From: Bemisia tabaci
Taxonomy: Eukaryota > Arthropoda > Insecta > Hemiptera > Aleyrodidae
Direction: 5' to 3'
DNA: 64,000 nucleotides
Assembly: GCF_918797505.1 (NCBI RefSeq)
Contig: NC_092801.1
Location: 19,034,116 to 19,098,115 of the forward strand
Shown: positions 1 to 10,171 of the stretch, piece by piece
Layout of the letters: each line of letters starts with the position of its first letter
How positions within the stretch are numbered: the first letter of the stretch is position 1
Program-made: the position numbers and the translations under genes
Notes under the pieces: generated by a model
Told to the model about the DNA's origin: nothing
Database searches by the model: none
Seen by the model: the letters and a program-made list of their open reading frames with translations, nothing else

Positions 1-25
1 CCGTCAAAATGTTAAATCATCGTTA

Positions 26-510
26 TCTATCTATACTAATAAAGCAGACTTCACGTTGATTGACTCACTCACTGACTGACTGACTGACTGACTCACGTAT
101 CAGCGGATCTCGTGAACGGGAGGCCGTGTGACCCTGAGATTCCGCACTGGGATCCCTCTCTACCCCGAGGCGCCGGATAAGGGAGGATTTTGCGATCCGC
201 CCGCCGGTTCGCGGGATATCGCGGTGCGCGTGTGTCGATTTTCCCGTAAGGACAACGGGTGCGAGAGAGAGTGCGAGCGAGATGGAGCGATTTTCGCGTT
301 TCGCGCTGAAAGACAGCTGATAAATTTTACGTGTGTTCTTCTGGTACGCGCAACGGGTGCGAGGAAGATGGAAGGAGTTAAGCGTCCAACGAGTGCGAGG
401 AAGATGGAAGGAGTTCGGCGTCGCGCTTTTGGAAATGCCGCGCCATGATTGTTGCGAGCTCCGACTCGTGCATCCGTTGCCGGGCTACTCTCTCAGGGAT
501 GTGAAAATCT
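26..510 (+). mobile_element. Probable non-autonomous Helitron
   Basis: It starts TCTATCTATACTAATAAAGC, followed by a GACT tandem run (61-95) and TCACGTATCAGCGGATCTCG. This layout matches the 5' end of many insect Helitrons. Near 470-490 is GTTGCCGGGCTACT, resembling the GCCGGGTA sequence just before Helitron 3' ends. A CTRR terminus is not clear, so the right end is approximate. No Rep/helicase coding. Confidence 0.45.
351..422 (+). repeat. Tandem duplication, 2 x 36 bp
   Basis: Two adjacent 36-bp units beginning CAACGGGTGCGAGGAAGATG and CAACGAGTGCGAGGAAGATG, inside the Helitron-like segment. Both overlapping reading frames are open through it, but the protein is unlike anything recognised. 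Confidence 0.85.
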
Positions 511-1021
511 GGAAAATCTGTCTATGCATCGGCATAGAATAAAGAGACTGACGTAGTTTCTTCATTCTACGGTATTGGTTCGCGATTTTCGCGATTGGTT
601 CGCGCATTGGTTCGAGTTTCCTTCCGTTTTTTTTTTTTTGCAAGATTAGTGAAAAATGTGCTCCGCGGAACCTTTCGTTTCGTTTTGTTTTTGTTTTTGT
701 TTTTTTTTTTGAAAAAATTTACCTGCTCAAGTTCGAAAGTAAAAAAATTGTTGTGATTTAGTCTTCACGTCGCCTGGGTTACTTTTTGTTACTTTTATCT
801 TGTTTTGAAATGATTAAGGCAAATTCTCGGGAAATGAGAGAAGCTGTTGCTTGGCTTCAAAAATAAAATAAATAAATAAAAATGGAACATAAAGACGGTG
901 TGCAACGCTTCAATCGAGGAGAAGCGGGGGTTTCGCGCGCATTTCATCAATATCTGACTCCGATCGTGGAACCGAAACACATGAGTCTTACCTACTTGCA
1001 AAATTTTACATCATCGCTAAT

Positions 1022-1025
<4 letters not shown>

Positions 1026-1061
<36 letters not shown>
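1026..1061 (+). repeat. Poly(T) tract, 36 nt
   Basis: An uninterrupted homopolymer. Shorter T tracts lie at about 626-640 and 690-712. It could be the reverse of a retroposon poly(A) tail, but no target duplication is visible. Confidence 0.9.
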
Positions 1062-1066
<5 letters not shown>

Positions 1067-3032
1067 CAAAACATTAAATCCTATATAGGGAAACCGATGG
1101 TTACATCCCATAGTTCTCGTGAAATTTAGATTGGATTCTTCCAATTCGTCACTTTTAACAAGCAGAATTGAAGCGAGCAACTATTTGAACTCCGGAGTGG
1201 GTATGTGGTATCATACAAAATTGAAGGAAAATCATACGTTTTCGCCCATCTCAAGTAACAGATGTTTATGAGTTTTATGCGCACATTTACGTAGTCTTAA
1301 TTGAGTCAGAAATTCGCGTGTATGCCACGATATTGATGTGAATAACGCGCAATTGTAATGATCTTAAAAATTCGCTAGGAACCCGACGTATTTGCCGTGA
1401 TACCGTGGTGATTATCGTGTAATTTCTAATTTGTTTTACAAAATCCCTGGAAAAATCAAGTTTTCTCCGCGATGTAGATGACAAACCGCCATTGCTGTGA
1501 ATTAAACGAAACCGCTGGTTAAATCCCGTAATTTTCGCGGCTGAAACTCACCAGCTAACTTCAATTGAACATAGAACTGACAGAAGTAACAAATCTTCAT
1601 GAAAATAACCAACTTTTGATTGGGTATTTTTTATTATTATAATTATCATGTGAGCTTATTGCAGAACGGACCAAAATAGCAGCATATTGCTAATCTCTAC
1701 TTTTTAATCAAACCAGTGCGTCTCGCCAATTTTGAAATAGTAGATAATAATTCAGAAACACAATTAGTAACTGATCACTAATCACAGTGATTGCTGATGG
1801 TGGGGTTTTCCTGTGCGCAGCACGGGTTTCCTGCTAGTGCGTAATAAATCAAGCGAGTTTGAGACAAATGTACACTTAGAGCTTAAAATTCTAGAAAATG
1901 TCAAGAAATGATCGGATATCTCACAAAAAAGTTTTATCAACATACAAGTAATTTCAGTTAAGAACGCTGAAAAAAATTCTGGATTTTAATCTAAGCTCAA
2001 ACAAGCTTATTTAAGCTTTGATAAAATAGCTGATTAGACCAAAAGCCAGACTTGTGCTACGTTAACTCATGTACGCAGGTTTTTCTAAATGGAAGACAAA
2101 GTTTGTACTTCACGCGAGATTACAAAAGTAGACTTTATCACCCTTATGACAATTTTTCATTCACTATCGCTCAAAATTCTGTCATGATAATCATGATCAT
2201 AAACCAAGCGTATAACTTCATTAACTAAGGGAACTTGGATTATCAAGATTTCGTCCACTTTTTATTTTCTGAAGAGTCAGGCAGTCCATTTTTCATTCTC
2301 GTTTCCTGTTCCTGAACCACCCTCAGTGCGAGAAACGAGAGGTTTAAGCCGCAAAATTCATGTTCTGAGATACTGAAAAACGATCAATTTTTGTTCAAGT
2401 TTTTGATGCCTTCGGTGCCTCTACTAAAGAAGCAATTTGTTCTCGAGATCTGTGACTTATCATGTGGGAAGACAGTAGCGGCCCCCCTGGAACAGGACCC
2501 CGTGTTCTCTCCTATCCTTTTTTGAACGCACCGCCCTATCCGCAGGTTTGTGGGCGCTGTTGCCAACTATTGAAAGTGTTAAGATGGATCACGGGAAAAA
2601 TGGATTGTTGATATAACAATTGCATTGTCCAAAAATATGTCCGATGTGTTTCAAATGTACATTTTACAATACTGGAAAGCTAGTTTTTTAACCACGGAGG
2701 TGGCTGAATTAGCATTATTTTATCGTAAAATCTGCATTAAAATATATCAGACACGTTTTGAAACTACAATATCATTGTTTTCTCTAATGTTTGCACAACA
2801 TTTTGCAATAAGGATCTTTTTTAATAATTTACTGTAGAAAAAACCTATATAATATTCTCTCTTTATGTAGGTGGATGCTTTAATAAATGAGACAAAAATA
2901 GATATGTTCTTAATTCCGAAGTTTGATCCTGTGATCAAATTATTTAATTCAGGAACCGAAGATCCCTTCGTGCTCAAATCACTCAGTATTTTCTACTTAA
3001 AAGTGAAATGAACTGAAGAATTATTCATCTCG
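1062..3032. other. AT-rich intergenic sequence, no gene seen
   Basis: No exon-like, RNA or recurring repeat sequence was recognised. Open frames here are short and without family resemblance. Confidence 0.5.
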
Positions 3033-3048
3033 CCCCCCCCCCCCCCCC
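3033..3048 (+). repeat. Poly(C) tract, 16 nt
   Basis: A cytosine homopolymer. Similar C tracts occur at about 9869-9880 and 20823-20837. Such runs are prone to length error in assemblies. Confidence 0.9.
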
Positions 3049-3075
3049 GAAATAAAGAATAAGTTCCCACGGATT

Positions 3076-3215
3076 AACTAGACCACATTGTGCATTTTAC
3101 AATTTAAAATTGGAAATACTGTTTCCGATTCTTTTTAAAAACAACGCATGTGCCATCAGTTTCTAGGTATAGGTGCTTTTGTGGGCAAGTCAGAAATAGT
3201 ACTCGTAGTTCCTAC
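3076..3215. repeat. Decayed family I fragment
   Basis: It shares the ACAACGCATGTGCCATCAGTTTC core with copies at 6800 and 30400. Ends are lost. Confidence 0.5.
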
Positions 3216-3606
3216 TTGGGAAACGTAGTCCAAATGAAGAAGAGAAAGTTAAAATTATTCCTTTAAAAAAAATAAACAGAAATTCTCCGCGAAATCTAGC
3301 ACTAAGGTGCACCCCATTCGCATTCTAGGAACTGTCATCTCTCCGCCGCATCATCCCCCGATCCCTGCTCCCCATTCCATTTCTGCTCGCGTTTTTTTGT
3401 CCCTGCTTGCACCCAAAACTGGGCACGACGAACCACCCCCCTTTCACACCACTCTCAGAGGGGTCCGCAGACAGATAAGTCAAGGGTGATGAAACTTGTA
3501 CTCTCATTTGTGCCGCCTGAAAATTTCCCTCCCTTAATTAGTCCCTTGATCCCTCCCTCAAATTAACAGAAACTGCGGCGCACAGTGGACGATTCAATGA
3601 GAGAGG

Positions 3607-4218
3607 CAGGGGCGGATCAAGGGGGGCGGAAGAGGGGAAAGAAAAAAAGAGAAGAAAAAGAAGGGAAAGAAAAAAAGAGAAGAAAAAGAAGGGAAAGAAA
3701 AAAAGAGAAGAAAAAGAAGGGAAAGAAAAAAAGAGAAGAAAAAGAAGGGAAAGAAAAAAAGAGAAGAAAAAGAAGGGAAAGAAAAAAAGAGAAGAAAAAG
3801 AAGGGAAAGAAAAAAAGAGAAGGAAAAGAAGGAAAAGGAAAAAATAGAAGAAAAAGAAGGGAAAGGAAAAAAGAAAAGAAAAAGAAGGGAAAGGAAAAAA
3901 GAGAAGAAAATGAAGGGAAAGGAAAAAAAGAAGAAAAAGAAGGGAAAGAAAGAGCCTGGTGGGAATTATAACCGTTTTGCAATTTTTTGCGGAAAAAAAG
4001 TTAGGATACCTATAAAAATATCCGTCTTAATATCAGGAACTTCCAAGGTTAAAAATAGGCTAAAATTCCATCAGCAAGTGTTTAAATTCTCAAAATTTTT
4101 CGAAGGAGGACCCCCGGACATCCCTTTTACTGGGGAGTGTCCCCCCCAGACCCCCCAGTCACGTGCCTCAAAATTCGCCCCCCCCTCCCCCCCGAACACT
4201 ATGCTGGATTCGCCCCTG
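3607..4218. mobile_element. hAT-like element carrying a purine minisatellite
   Basis: The ends are CAGGGGCGGATCAAGG and CTGGATTCGCCCCTG. They are flanked by a perfect 8-bp duplication GAGAGAGG at 3599-3606 and 4219-4226. The end sequence and 8-bp duplication are typical of the hAT superfamily. At 612 bp it has no transposase. About half its length is a 28-bp tandem repeat. Confidence 0.9.
3635..3950 (+). repeat. 28-bp purine minisatellite
   Basis: About eleven copies of a unit of the form GGGAAAGAAAAAAAGAGAAG plus AAAAAGAA; the first units are nearly identical and the later ones diverged. The all-purine strand explains the Lys/Glu-rich frame on plus and the Phe/Ser-rich frame on minus. Neither is a credible protein. 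Confidence 0.9.
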
Positions 4219-4488
4219 GAGAGAGGTCGGACCAAATTTGGAAACTTTACAAGCTCATAACTCCGCTTATATAAAACATTGAGGTGTTAAAAATGGTGCC
4301 GTTGGTTTCCTCGTGAAATTTTCTACTACAAGCACCCCTTGAAATTGAAAATGTGACGATAAAAACATCAAAATGTGTAGTTGTAGTCAAAAATCTCATG
4401 TTCGACCTCTCTCAATGACTCGATCCACTGTGCGGCGCAGCGATTATTCGCCCTCTGTTAAGGGTAGAAGTGGAGAGGCTGTGGTAAT

Positions 4489-5112
4489 GGGCCTGTTGCA
4501 TGCAAGAAATACAGCCGTGCGAATAGACTTTTTAGAGGTTAAATGACACGAAAATTACGATGGTCAGATTATAAAAGTCTGAAATACACTCCTTACTGCG
4601 CAATTTGCATTGTTAGGAACGCGCTTTTTCAAATTTCCCGCGTCTGGGGGCAGTTTTCTAACGGAAACAATTAACGGCAACTCGCGGCTATTTCCGGTCA
4701 ACTAAAAACTGACAACATAACCTAAAAATCGGAGCTCGTGACATCGTGAAATGAAATGTAGAAGGATTGCGTTGGATATTTAAAAGTTGATCGATTTGGT
4801 TACCGCATAAAGCGTATATGGACCACTGTAGGAGATCACGTTGGGTTTGTAAACAAACTGAAGGAAAAAATAACAACAACAACAACGACTCGGCATCTTC
4901 CGGAAATCACCGAGCCCGCCGTTTGCTCGTTTCCGGTGATTAGAAAACTGCCCCCAGACGCGGGAAATTTGAAAAAGCGCGTTCCTAACAACGCAAATTG
5001 CGCAGTAAGGAGTGTATTTCAGACTTTTTTAATGTGACCATCGTAATTTTCGTGTCATTTAACCTCTAAAAAGTCTATTCGCGCGGCTGTATCTCTTGCA
5101 TGCAACAGGCCC
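4489..5112. mobile_element. Family M foldback, 190-bp arms
   Basis: The ends GGGCCTGTTGCATGCAAG / CTTGCATGCAACAGGCCC continue as near-perfect inverted arms of about 190 bp around a roughly 230-bp unique centre (4685-4905). The flanks read TAAT and ATTA. The superfamily is uncertain. No transposase is visible, and the centre has only a short Leu-rich frame. Confidence 0.8.
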
Positions 5113-5239
5113 ATTAAGCGCCGTCTAACTGTTTGTAAACAGCGTCATTTCTGCAAGGCTTGATTTATTCGGAGAATAGGTACTCTTCCCGTCGTTAAGT
5201 CGGTTTTATTACGGCGCAAGTCAAGTAGGGTTGAAGATA

Positions 5240-5505
5240 CACACACAAAAAAGAAATATCTCAGGGTATTAATTTAACCTAAAGCGTCGTTTCTTGTCAA
5301 CAAGTGGCGTTATGATATCGTTAAGTTTAAATTAAAGAAACGATAGCAAAACAACGTTTCATTAACTCAAAAAAAACTGACTTTAAGTTAAATTCGCACG
5401 AAATTAAGAAAAAAAAAAGAAAAAAAAAATGTCGATAAAAACGACAATTATTTAGGTCAAAATCATACCTCAAGAAATGTTTTTTTTTTTTTTTTTGTGT
5501 GTGAG
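5240..5505. mobile_element. Family D palindromic MITE, subfamily D5
   Basis: The ends are A-rich/T-rich inverted repeats (CACACACAAAAAAG / TTTTTTGTGTGTG). The interior CGTCGTTTCTTGTC and TTAACTCAAAAAAAACTGA match the second copy at 50350-50612, whose ends are CACTGAAAAAAAA / TTGTTCAGTG. Confidence 0.7.
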
Positions 5506-5694
5506 GGAATATGTCCTGTGGATGCCGATGAATAACCACATCATTAATCTAGTTTCGCGAGTGTTCTGTTAAATTGAACCTCACTGTAAAATAATTGTCA
5601 GTTTGAAAACGTTGAAGTATACCTTTGTACAAATGTCTGAGAGGATTCTCTGGTTAGGCATAATGTTACCGACGAATAGTTCAATGGAGCTAAG

Positions 5695-6015
5695 AGTTTT
5701 CATGCAAATTTTTTATTGCCTCGCGTCTAAAAGTGCTTAAAGAGCTGATTTCACAGTATTTTTTATAATTTTTTTCTGACATGGGAAATAGGTTGAAAAC
5801 AGATTTAAAAGTGAGAAAATGCTCCGCCTAGTGACGTCATTTGGCGGCATTTCCCATTTAAACACACGTTTTTAACAAATTAGATCGTGTTGTCATATCT
5901 CCTCCAATAATTGTTCAGTTTATGAACTAAGGGTATCCTCGTGTTCAGCTCACTTGGTAGTGTCCGCTTAAAGACGGAATTCATCAAAATTCAGACACCT
6001 GCAAATTCTCTATTA
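5695..6015. repeat. Family Z repeat
   Basis: It matches the two copies in sideroflexin intron 1 (43348-43922) over most of its length, including GTGACGTCAT.TGGCGG and the CAGACACCTGCAAATTCTCT end. Confidence 0.7.
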
Positions 6016-6027
6016 GGCGTTATTATG

Positions 6028-6234
6028 CTAAAAGGAACAATGTTGCACGCAATCTGTACGCACATAGTTCCTTTCGGCACAAATGAACGTATTTCTGTCA
6101 AACGGAACTAAGCGCCATAGGGGGAGGAAGGTAAAGGGGGGCTTGGATTGGCGGCGGAACCTGGCGTTGGGCTCATTCTGTTCTATACTCGCAATGCTTT
6201 TCCATGGCGCTTAGTTCCGTTTGACAGAAATATG
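6028..6234. mobile_element. Family S hairpin MITEs, two in tandem
   Basis: A small hairpin (6028-6082; AAAAGGAACAATG...CACATAGTTCCTTT) is followed by a larger one (about 6088-6234) with arms ACGTATTTCTGTCAAACGGA and TTCCGTTTGACAGAAATATG. The family recurs at 28341, 35703, 46414, 53165, 58613 and 60340. Confidence 0.7.
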
Positions 6235-6639
6235 CCCAAATACGCCCAATTAATCTGATTTTTCATAATGTCCTGTGAATAATCAACCGAATTTTTTCCC
6301 TGTTCTAAAGCCCAATAACTTCATCTGCAATTTACTTCAAGCACAATTGTTTGCCGGTGCTTGTGAAGATACCTGTGTTTGAGTACGACAAAAGGGCTTT
6401 GTATGTGATTGCTTCATCCCATCACGGGATTCAGCGTCCTGGAGACCCCTCATCCTCATTCGTCGCTGATTAACGACTTGATCGAGGGAGTCCAGAGGAC
6501 AGAAGAATAACACCTGCAGCCGCGGAGAAGCAGGTTGCTTCGTTCTCGTGACCCTTAAGCCGGATTTATGTTCTTTTTTCGAGGTGATTACCCCTATGCG
6601 TAGTGGTACTTATGTCTTTAACATTTTGAAGATCCATCG

Positions 6640-7685
6640 GAGACACGTGGTGTAGACACATGAACAACGTGTACATCTCGATGCAGAAAACGGAAGGAGT
6701 GAGAGGAAACACGAGAAAATAGAAGCTCTGATAAACAGAATGTCCCATGGATTAAATGGAACACATTTTGCAATATGGGACCACTATTTCTGGCTCATTT
6801 TAGAGACAACATATGTACCATTGGTTTCAGGGCTGGATTTAGGGAGCGGCAAATGTTGCAATTTTTTCAAATGTAGGTATCACCAAAAAAAATCGGATTC
6901 AGGAAAAAAATTACAAACGAGAAAAGGTGACACAATCTCTCATTTCCTGAGAGTTAAAGTGTAGTAATTTCTAATTTGTTCGTCTTTCGGTGACACAAGA
7001 GACAGCGCCTTTCATTAGTCTAGTTGAGAGAGAGACCAAATACGCAATTTGGCCTGGAGCGGAACGGCGCAGAGAGCAACGATGACGAGGACTTGAGATG
7101 AAAAGGAGAAGCCCTCGTCGCGCAAGTTAGCATGAAGTACATATTAGCGCCTGCAACACTCCATGAATACTTCACGCATTGCGTCAAACGTAGTGCGGTC
7201 AGCAGCGGTTGGCGTGAAACTCATAGTGCCTACAAGACTGCATGAATACTTCACGCATCGCGCCAAACACAGTGCGGTTGGCGCGGTGGCAGAAATTAAA
7301 ATTATTAAACCACATTCATGTTTATTCTTTCATAATTTTTTCGTTCATTTCTTATAAACGAAAAGCCTTGTCCACACAGAGATAGGTTTACGGACTTCGC
7401 GCAAAGTTCCGGAGCTTTTGCTAGTGTTGACATGGCTTTCACAAAAAATGTGCCTAACACGAGTAAACGTGTCTTATGCACCCCTCCTTCTCCGGCACGT
7501 TCACTTGACGGTTTGTATCGATGTTTCAAAACGAATGAGAAGGGGGCGGCAAAATACAGGCGACCCATGGGCGGCAAATGGGTAAATCCGGCCCTGATTG
7601 GTTTCCCTATGCCAGAATGGGGCTTTCATAGAAGAGCCAGAGATAATGGTTCCTTATTGCAAAATGCAATGCAATTAGTCATATA
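6640..7685. mobile_element. Family I repeat split by a family J element
   Basis: The left part (6640-6827) and right part (7597-7685) reassemble into a continuous family I sequence resembling 21835-22230 and 30346-30500. It includes inverted GGCTCATTTTAGAGACAAC and GAAGAGCCAGA segments. It holds the unoccupied version of the site used by a retroposed insert near 21864. Confidence 0.7.
6828..7596 (-). mobile_element. Family J non-autonomous hAT, copy 1
   Basis: 769 bp with ends CAGGGCTGGATTTAGG and AATCCGGCCCTG. It is flanked by the perfect 8-bp duplication ATTGGTTT (6820-6827, 7597-7604). Inside are two tandem units of about 80 bp with TGCATGAATACTTCACGCAT, and a CCCATGGGCGGC motif near the right end. 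No transposase. Confidence 0.92.
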
Positions 7686-7772
7686 GCAGGATCGTGTTCC
7701 AAGAGCGAGTAAGACATTTTGAGCGTTTACCACGCCATACGCTCACTGGACGCTTTTTACGGCGATTTTTTC

Positions 7773-7880
7773 GAAGATACACGGTAAGAGAAACAACTTA
7801 ATCGGCCTGAAACACTGACAAAGCAACAACTTAAATCTATTAAGTTGTTAAGTTGTTTTAAGTTGTTTCTTTGATGTACG
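7773..7880. mobile_element. Small palindromic element, AACTTAA word
   Basis: The inverted ends ACACGGTAAGAGAAACAACTTAA.../TTAAGTTGTTTCTTTGATGTACGGTAA enclose repeated AACAACTTAA / TTAAGTTGTT words. In style it resembles the family D keyword MITEs. Confidence 0.5.
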
Positions 7881-8140
7881 GTAACATCGTAACATGCTAT
7901 GATGCTGGTCATAAGGGGAGAAAATGATGAAAAATTCGAATTAAATCATTTTAATGTAAAAAGTGGTCACTACATTTTTAATTGTTTCCAACAAACTTAG
8001 ACGATTTCAATTTAGTCGACGTCTCTTGCGTGAAATACTGACGAGGAAGCAAGAGTCCTATGATGGATGCTTTAATTCATACTTAGTCTGATGATCCATT
8101 CGAAGAAAAATTGTGCGGTATGCCGACCAGGTTGGAGGAG

Positions 8141-8400
8141 AATTCTGCCGGCTAGGGAAGAACGCCGTATGAGTCCTAAGACGTTGCCATATTTCCCTCG
8201 ATAAAAAGCAAATTTGGCGGGATACTTGGGAATATTTTTCCTCAAATTATTCAGACATTATGTTCGCAATTCAATCGAAAATATGTGAAAATGTCGAGGA
8301 AAAACGTGCGTAACTTTCCTCAAAAACTACAGGTTTCATCGAGGGAAATTTGGCAATTTTCGGATGTTCATACGGTCTTCTTCCTTAGCACGGCAGAATT
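8141..8400. mobile_element. Family A MITE
   Basis: 260 bp with perfect terminal AATTCTGCCG / CGGCAGAATT and sub-terminal arms AAGAACGCCGTATGA...GTTGCCATATTTCC and GGAAATTTGGCAA...TTCATACGG. Non-coding. Confidence 0.85.
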
Positions 8401-9640
8401 GACGGATATGAACCGTGGAAGGTTGAAGGACTTGATTCATCTTTGCAATATTTAATTATTCCTTTTTTACGGCTAAAATCTATATAGAATCCGAAAGTCG
8501 ACTAGCATTATTTGGCAACGTGTGGACGGTTACTCATCAAAAAAGTGACGTTGAAAAGTGGTTTTCGGTGCTGTGTCAGACTTGGGTGGCTCGGACTTTA
8601 GGAGTTCGGGAGTTGTGCCCCGAAGGCTGGGAGATCAAAAATAAGCACCAGCGATGAATATGCAGTGGTAAAATTGTGGGAAGCAGCCTAACATCAGAGC
8701 CGCAGTCAGAGCTAAAGTAAATTACATGTATTATCTCGTTTACGCACACCAAAGAATCAATTAAAGATGAAGCTGAAGAATAGTTGTTGATAACTAAATC
8801 ATTTTGAAGTGAATAGAATTAAAACTGATTAAATTTTGAATGGGGCACGATGGGGTAGCCAGATATTTTTCAATGAAAGGTTAGGTCAATATTCCAAAGT
8901 TCTCATGGGGGAGGGGTTCAAAGATAAAGAGTTCTTGAAAATCACAAAGAAGAGGGGTTTTTTTAGGGAAATGTTTCAATCATTTGAAGGTGCCTATACC
9001 ACTGACACAAAACTTGTAGCTTTATTTAATGATTCACAAAATAGATTTTCTGAAAAAAATTAGATGAAATTTGCTTCCGCTGCTTCCTTTATACATTATG
9101 GTCCGTTTTTTATCAATAATTTTAAGTGAAAACAGTGATTTAGCATAGTTTGCACAATACTTTTGTCGATTTTTGCCTCCCGTGTAGATTCATCTTAATG
9201 AGGAAACTGAAAAAATGTGAATATTTACTGCACAATCTGACAATTTATTTTCAGACTGCATGTAACCCTCAACATGAGATTTTCGGAGGGTTCGCACACT
9301 AAACCAACCGACGTCAAATGGGGAGGAAAATTGTTGTAGCACGATTTCAGCTCCCTATCAAATCGATCGGATATTATTTCTACGTGACAACCTCAGACAC
9401 GAAATCTGAGAGAAAACCAGTTGCGAGGACAATCTTCAACCCCTACAAGTGAACGCAACCAGTTCGAGAAGGAAAGTCTTTTAAGTCTTCAGGCTGAGAG
9501 TAAACTCTGTTGCCTCGTAAGAAAATATTATACCGGCGGAAGAGGAGAACTCAATATCCCATGTTATACTTTAACCGATTTCGGATGGAGGTTTCATCGT
9601 GAAATTCAATACACTGAAAAAATGGGAAAGAATGCTTAAC
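8401..9640. other. Intergenic, no gene seen
   Basis: No recognised coding or repeat sequence. The short open frames at 8836-9063 and 9421-9639 have no family resemblance. At 9645-9740 there is a partial match to the GAGCGTGT.CTATG ends of family N (28971). Confidence 0.45.
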
Positions 9641-9767
9641 GGTAACTTCAGAGCGTGTCCTATGAAAAATAAGACATTTTTCCTCTACTGTATAAAGTTT
9701 TTTCCAAAAGCGTTCCCTGGAGGAAGGTTCCAAACACACCACTTTTATTTGTAATCTGATGTATGGG

Positions 9768-9880
9768 TTTTTTTTTAAATTTTTTTATTTTTTTTATTTT
9801 TATTTTTATTTTTGAGCGCGTTCGCTAGCGGCGTCATCTTTTTTAGGCATCACCCACGATGGCCCAGCCCCCCCCCCCCT
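9768..9880. repeat. T-rich low-complexity tract and poly(C)
   Basis: ATTTTT-type repeats at 9768-9825, then a 12-nt C run near 9869. Low complexity only. Confidence 0.7.
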
Positions 9881-10171
9881 TCCCCCAATTTTTGGGTGAC
9901 GAAGCACGATGTTTAAGCGAATTTGGCGAATGTAGCCCAGGGAAGGCGGAAACCTGCTCAGGGTCATGGATGGGGCTGAAAGGAAGGAACAGGGCCTGTC
10001 TCCAGGGAATATAATTTGCCCCCCTTCAAAAATGTGAGGGATTTCGCTAAATGAATGCATGACATTTCTTTAATCTTTGAAAATGTATTTCAATCAATTT
10101 TTGGTCTGCCGTACAACGCAAAAACGCCGTAAACGCCATTTTAAATTTTTTGGAAACAATGTATCATAGCC

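Larger units (their letters stand above)
3573..4440. mobile_element. Family E element split by a hAT-like insertion
   Basis: Inverted ends are CTGCGGCGCACAGTGGA (3573-3589) and ATCCACTGTGCGGCGCAG (4423-4440). Other family E copies show the full layout: an arm ending in the ACTCGATCCACTGTGCG motif, AAACTGCAAATTTTGATG, and a mirrored arm. Positions 3599-4226 are the nested element plus its target duplication. Confidence 0.75.

Noticed and set aside
1026..1061. Poly(T) as reverse of a retroposon tail
   Set aside because: No matching target duplication found on either side.
3585..3982. Lys/Glu-rich and Phe/Ser-rich frames of about 125 codons
   Set aside because: Pure consequence of the 28-bp purine minisatellite.
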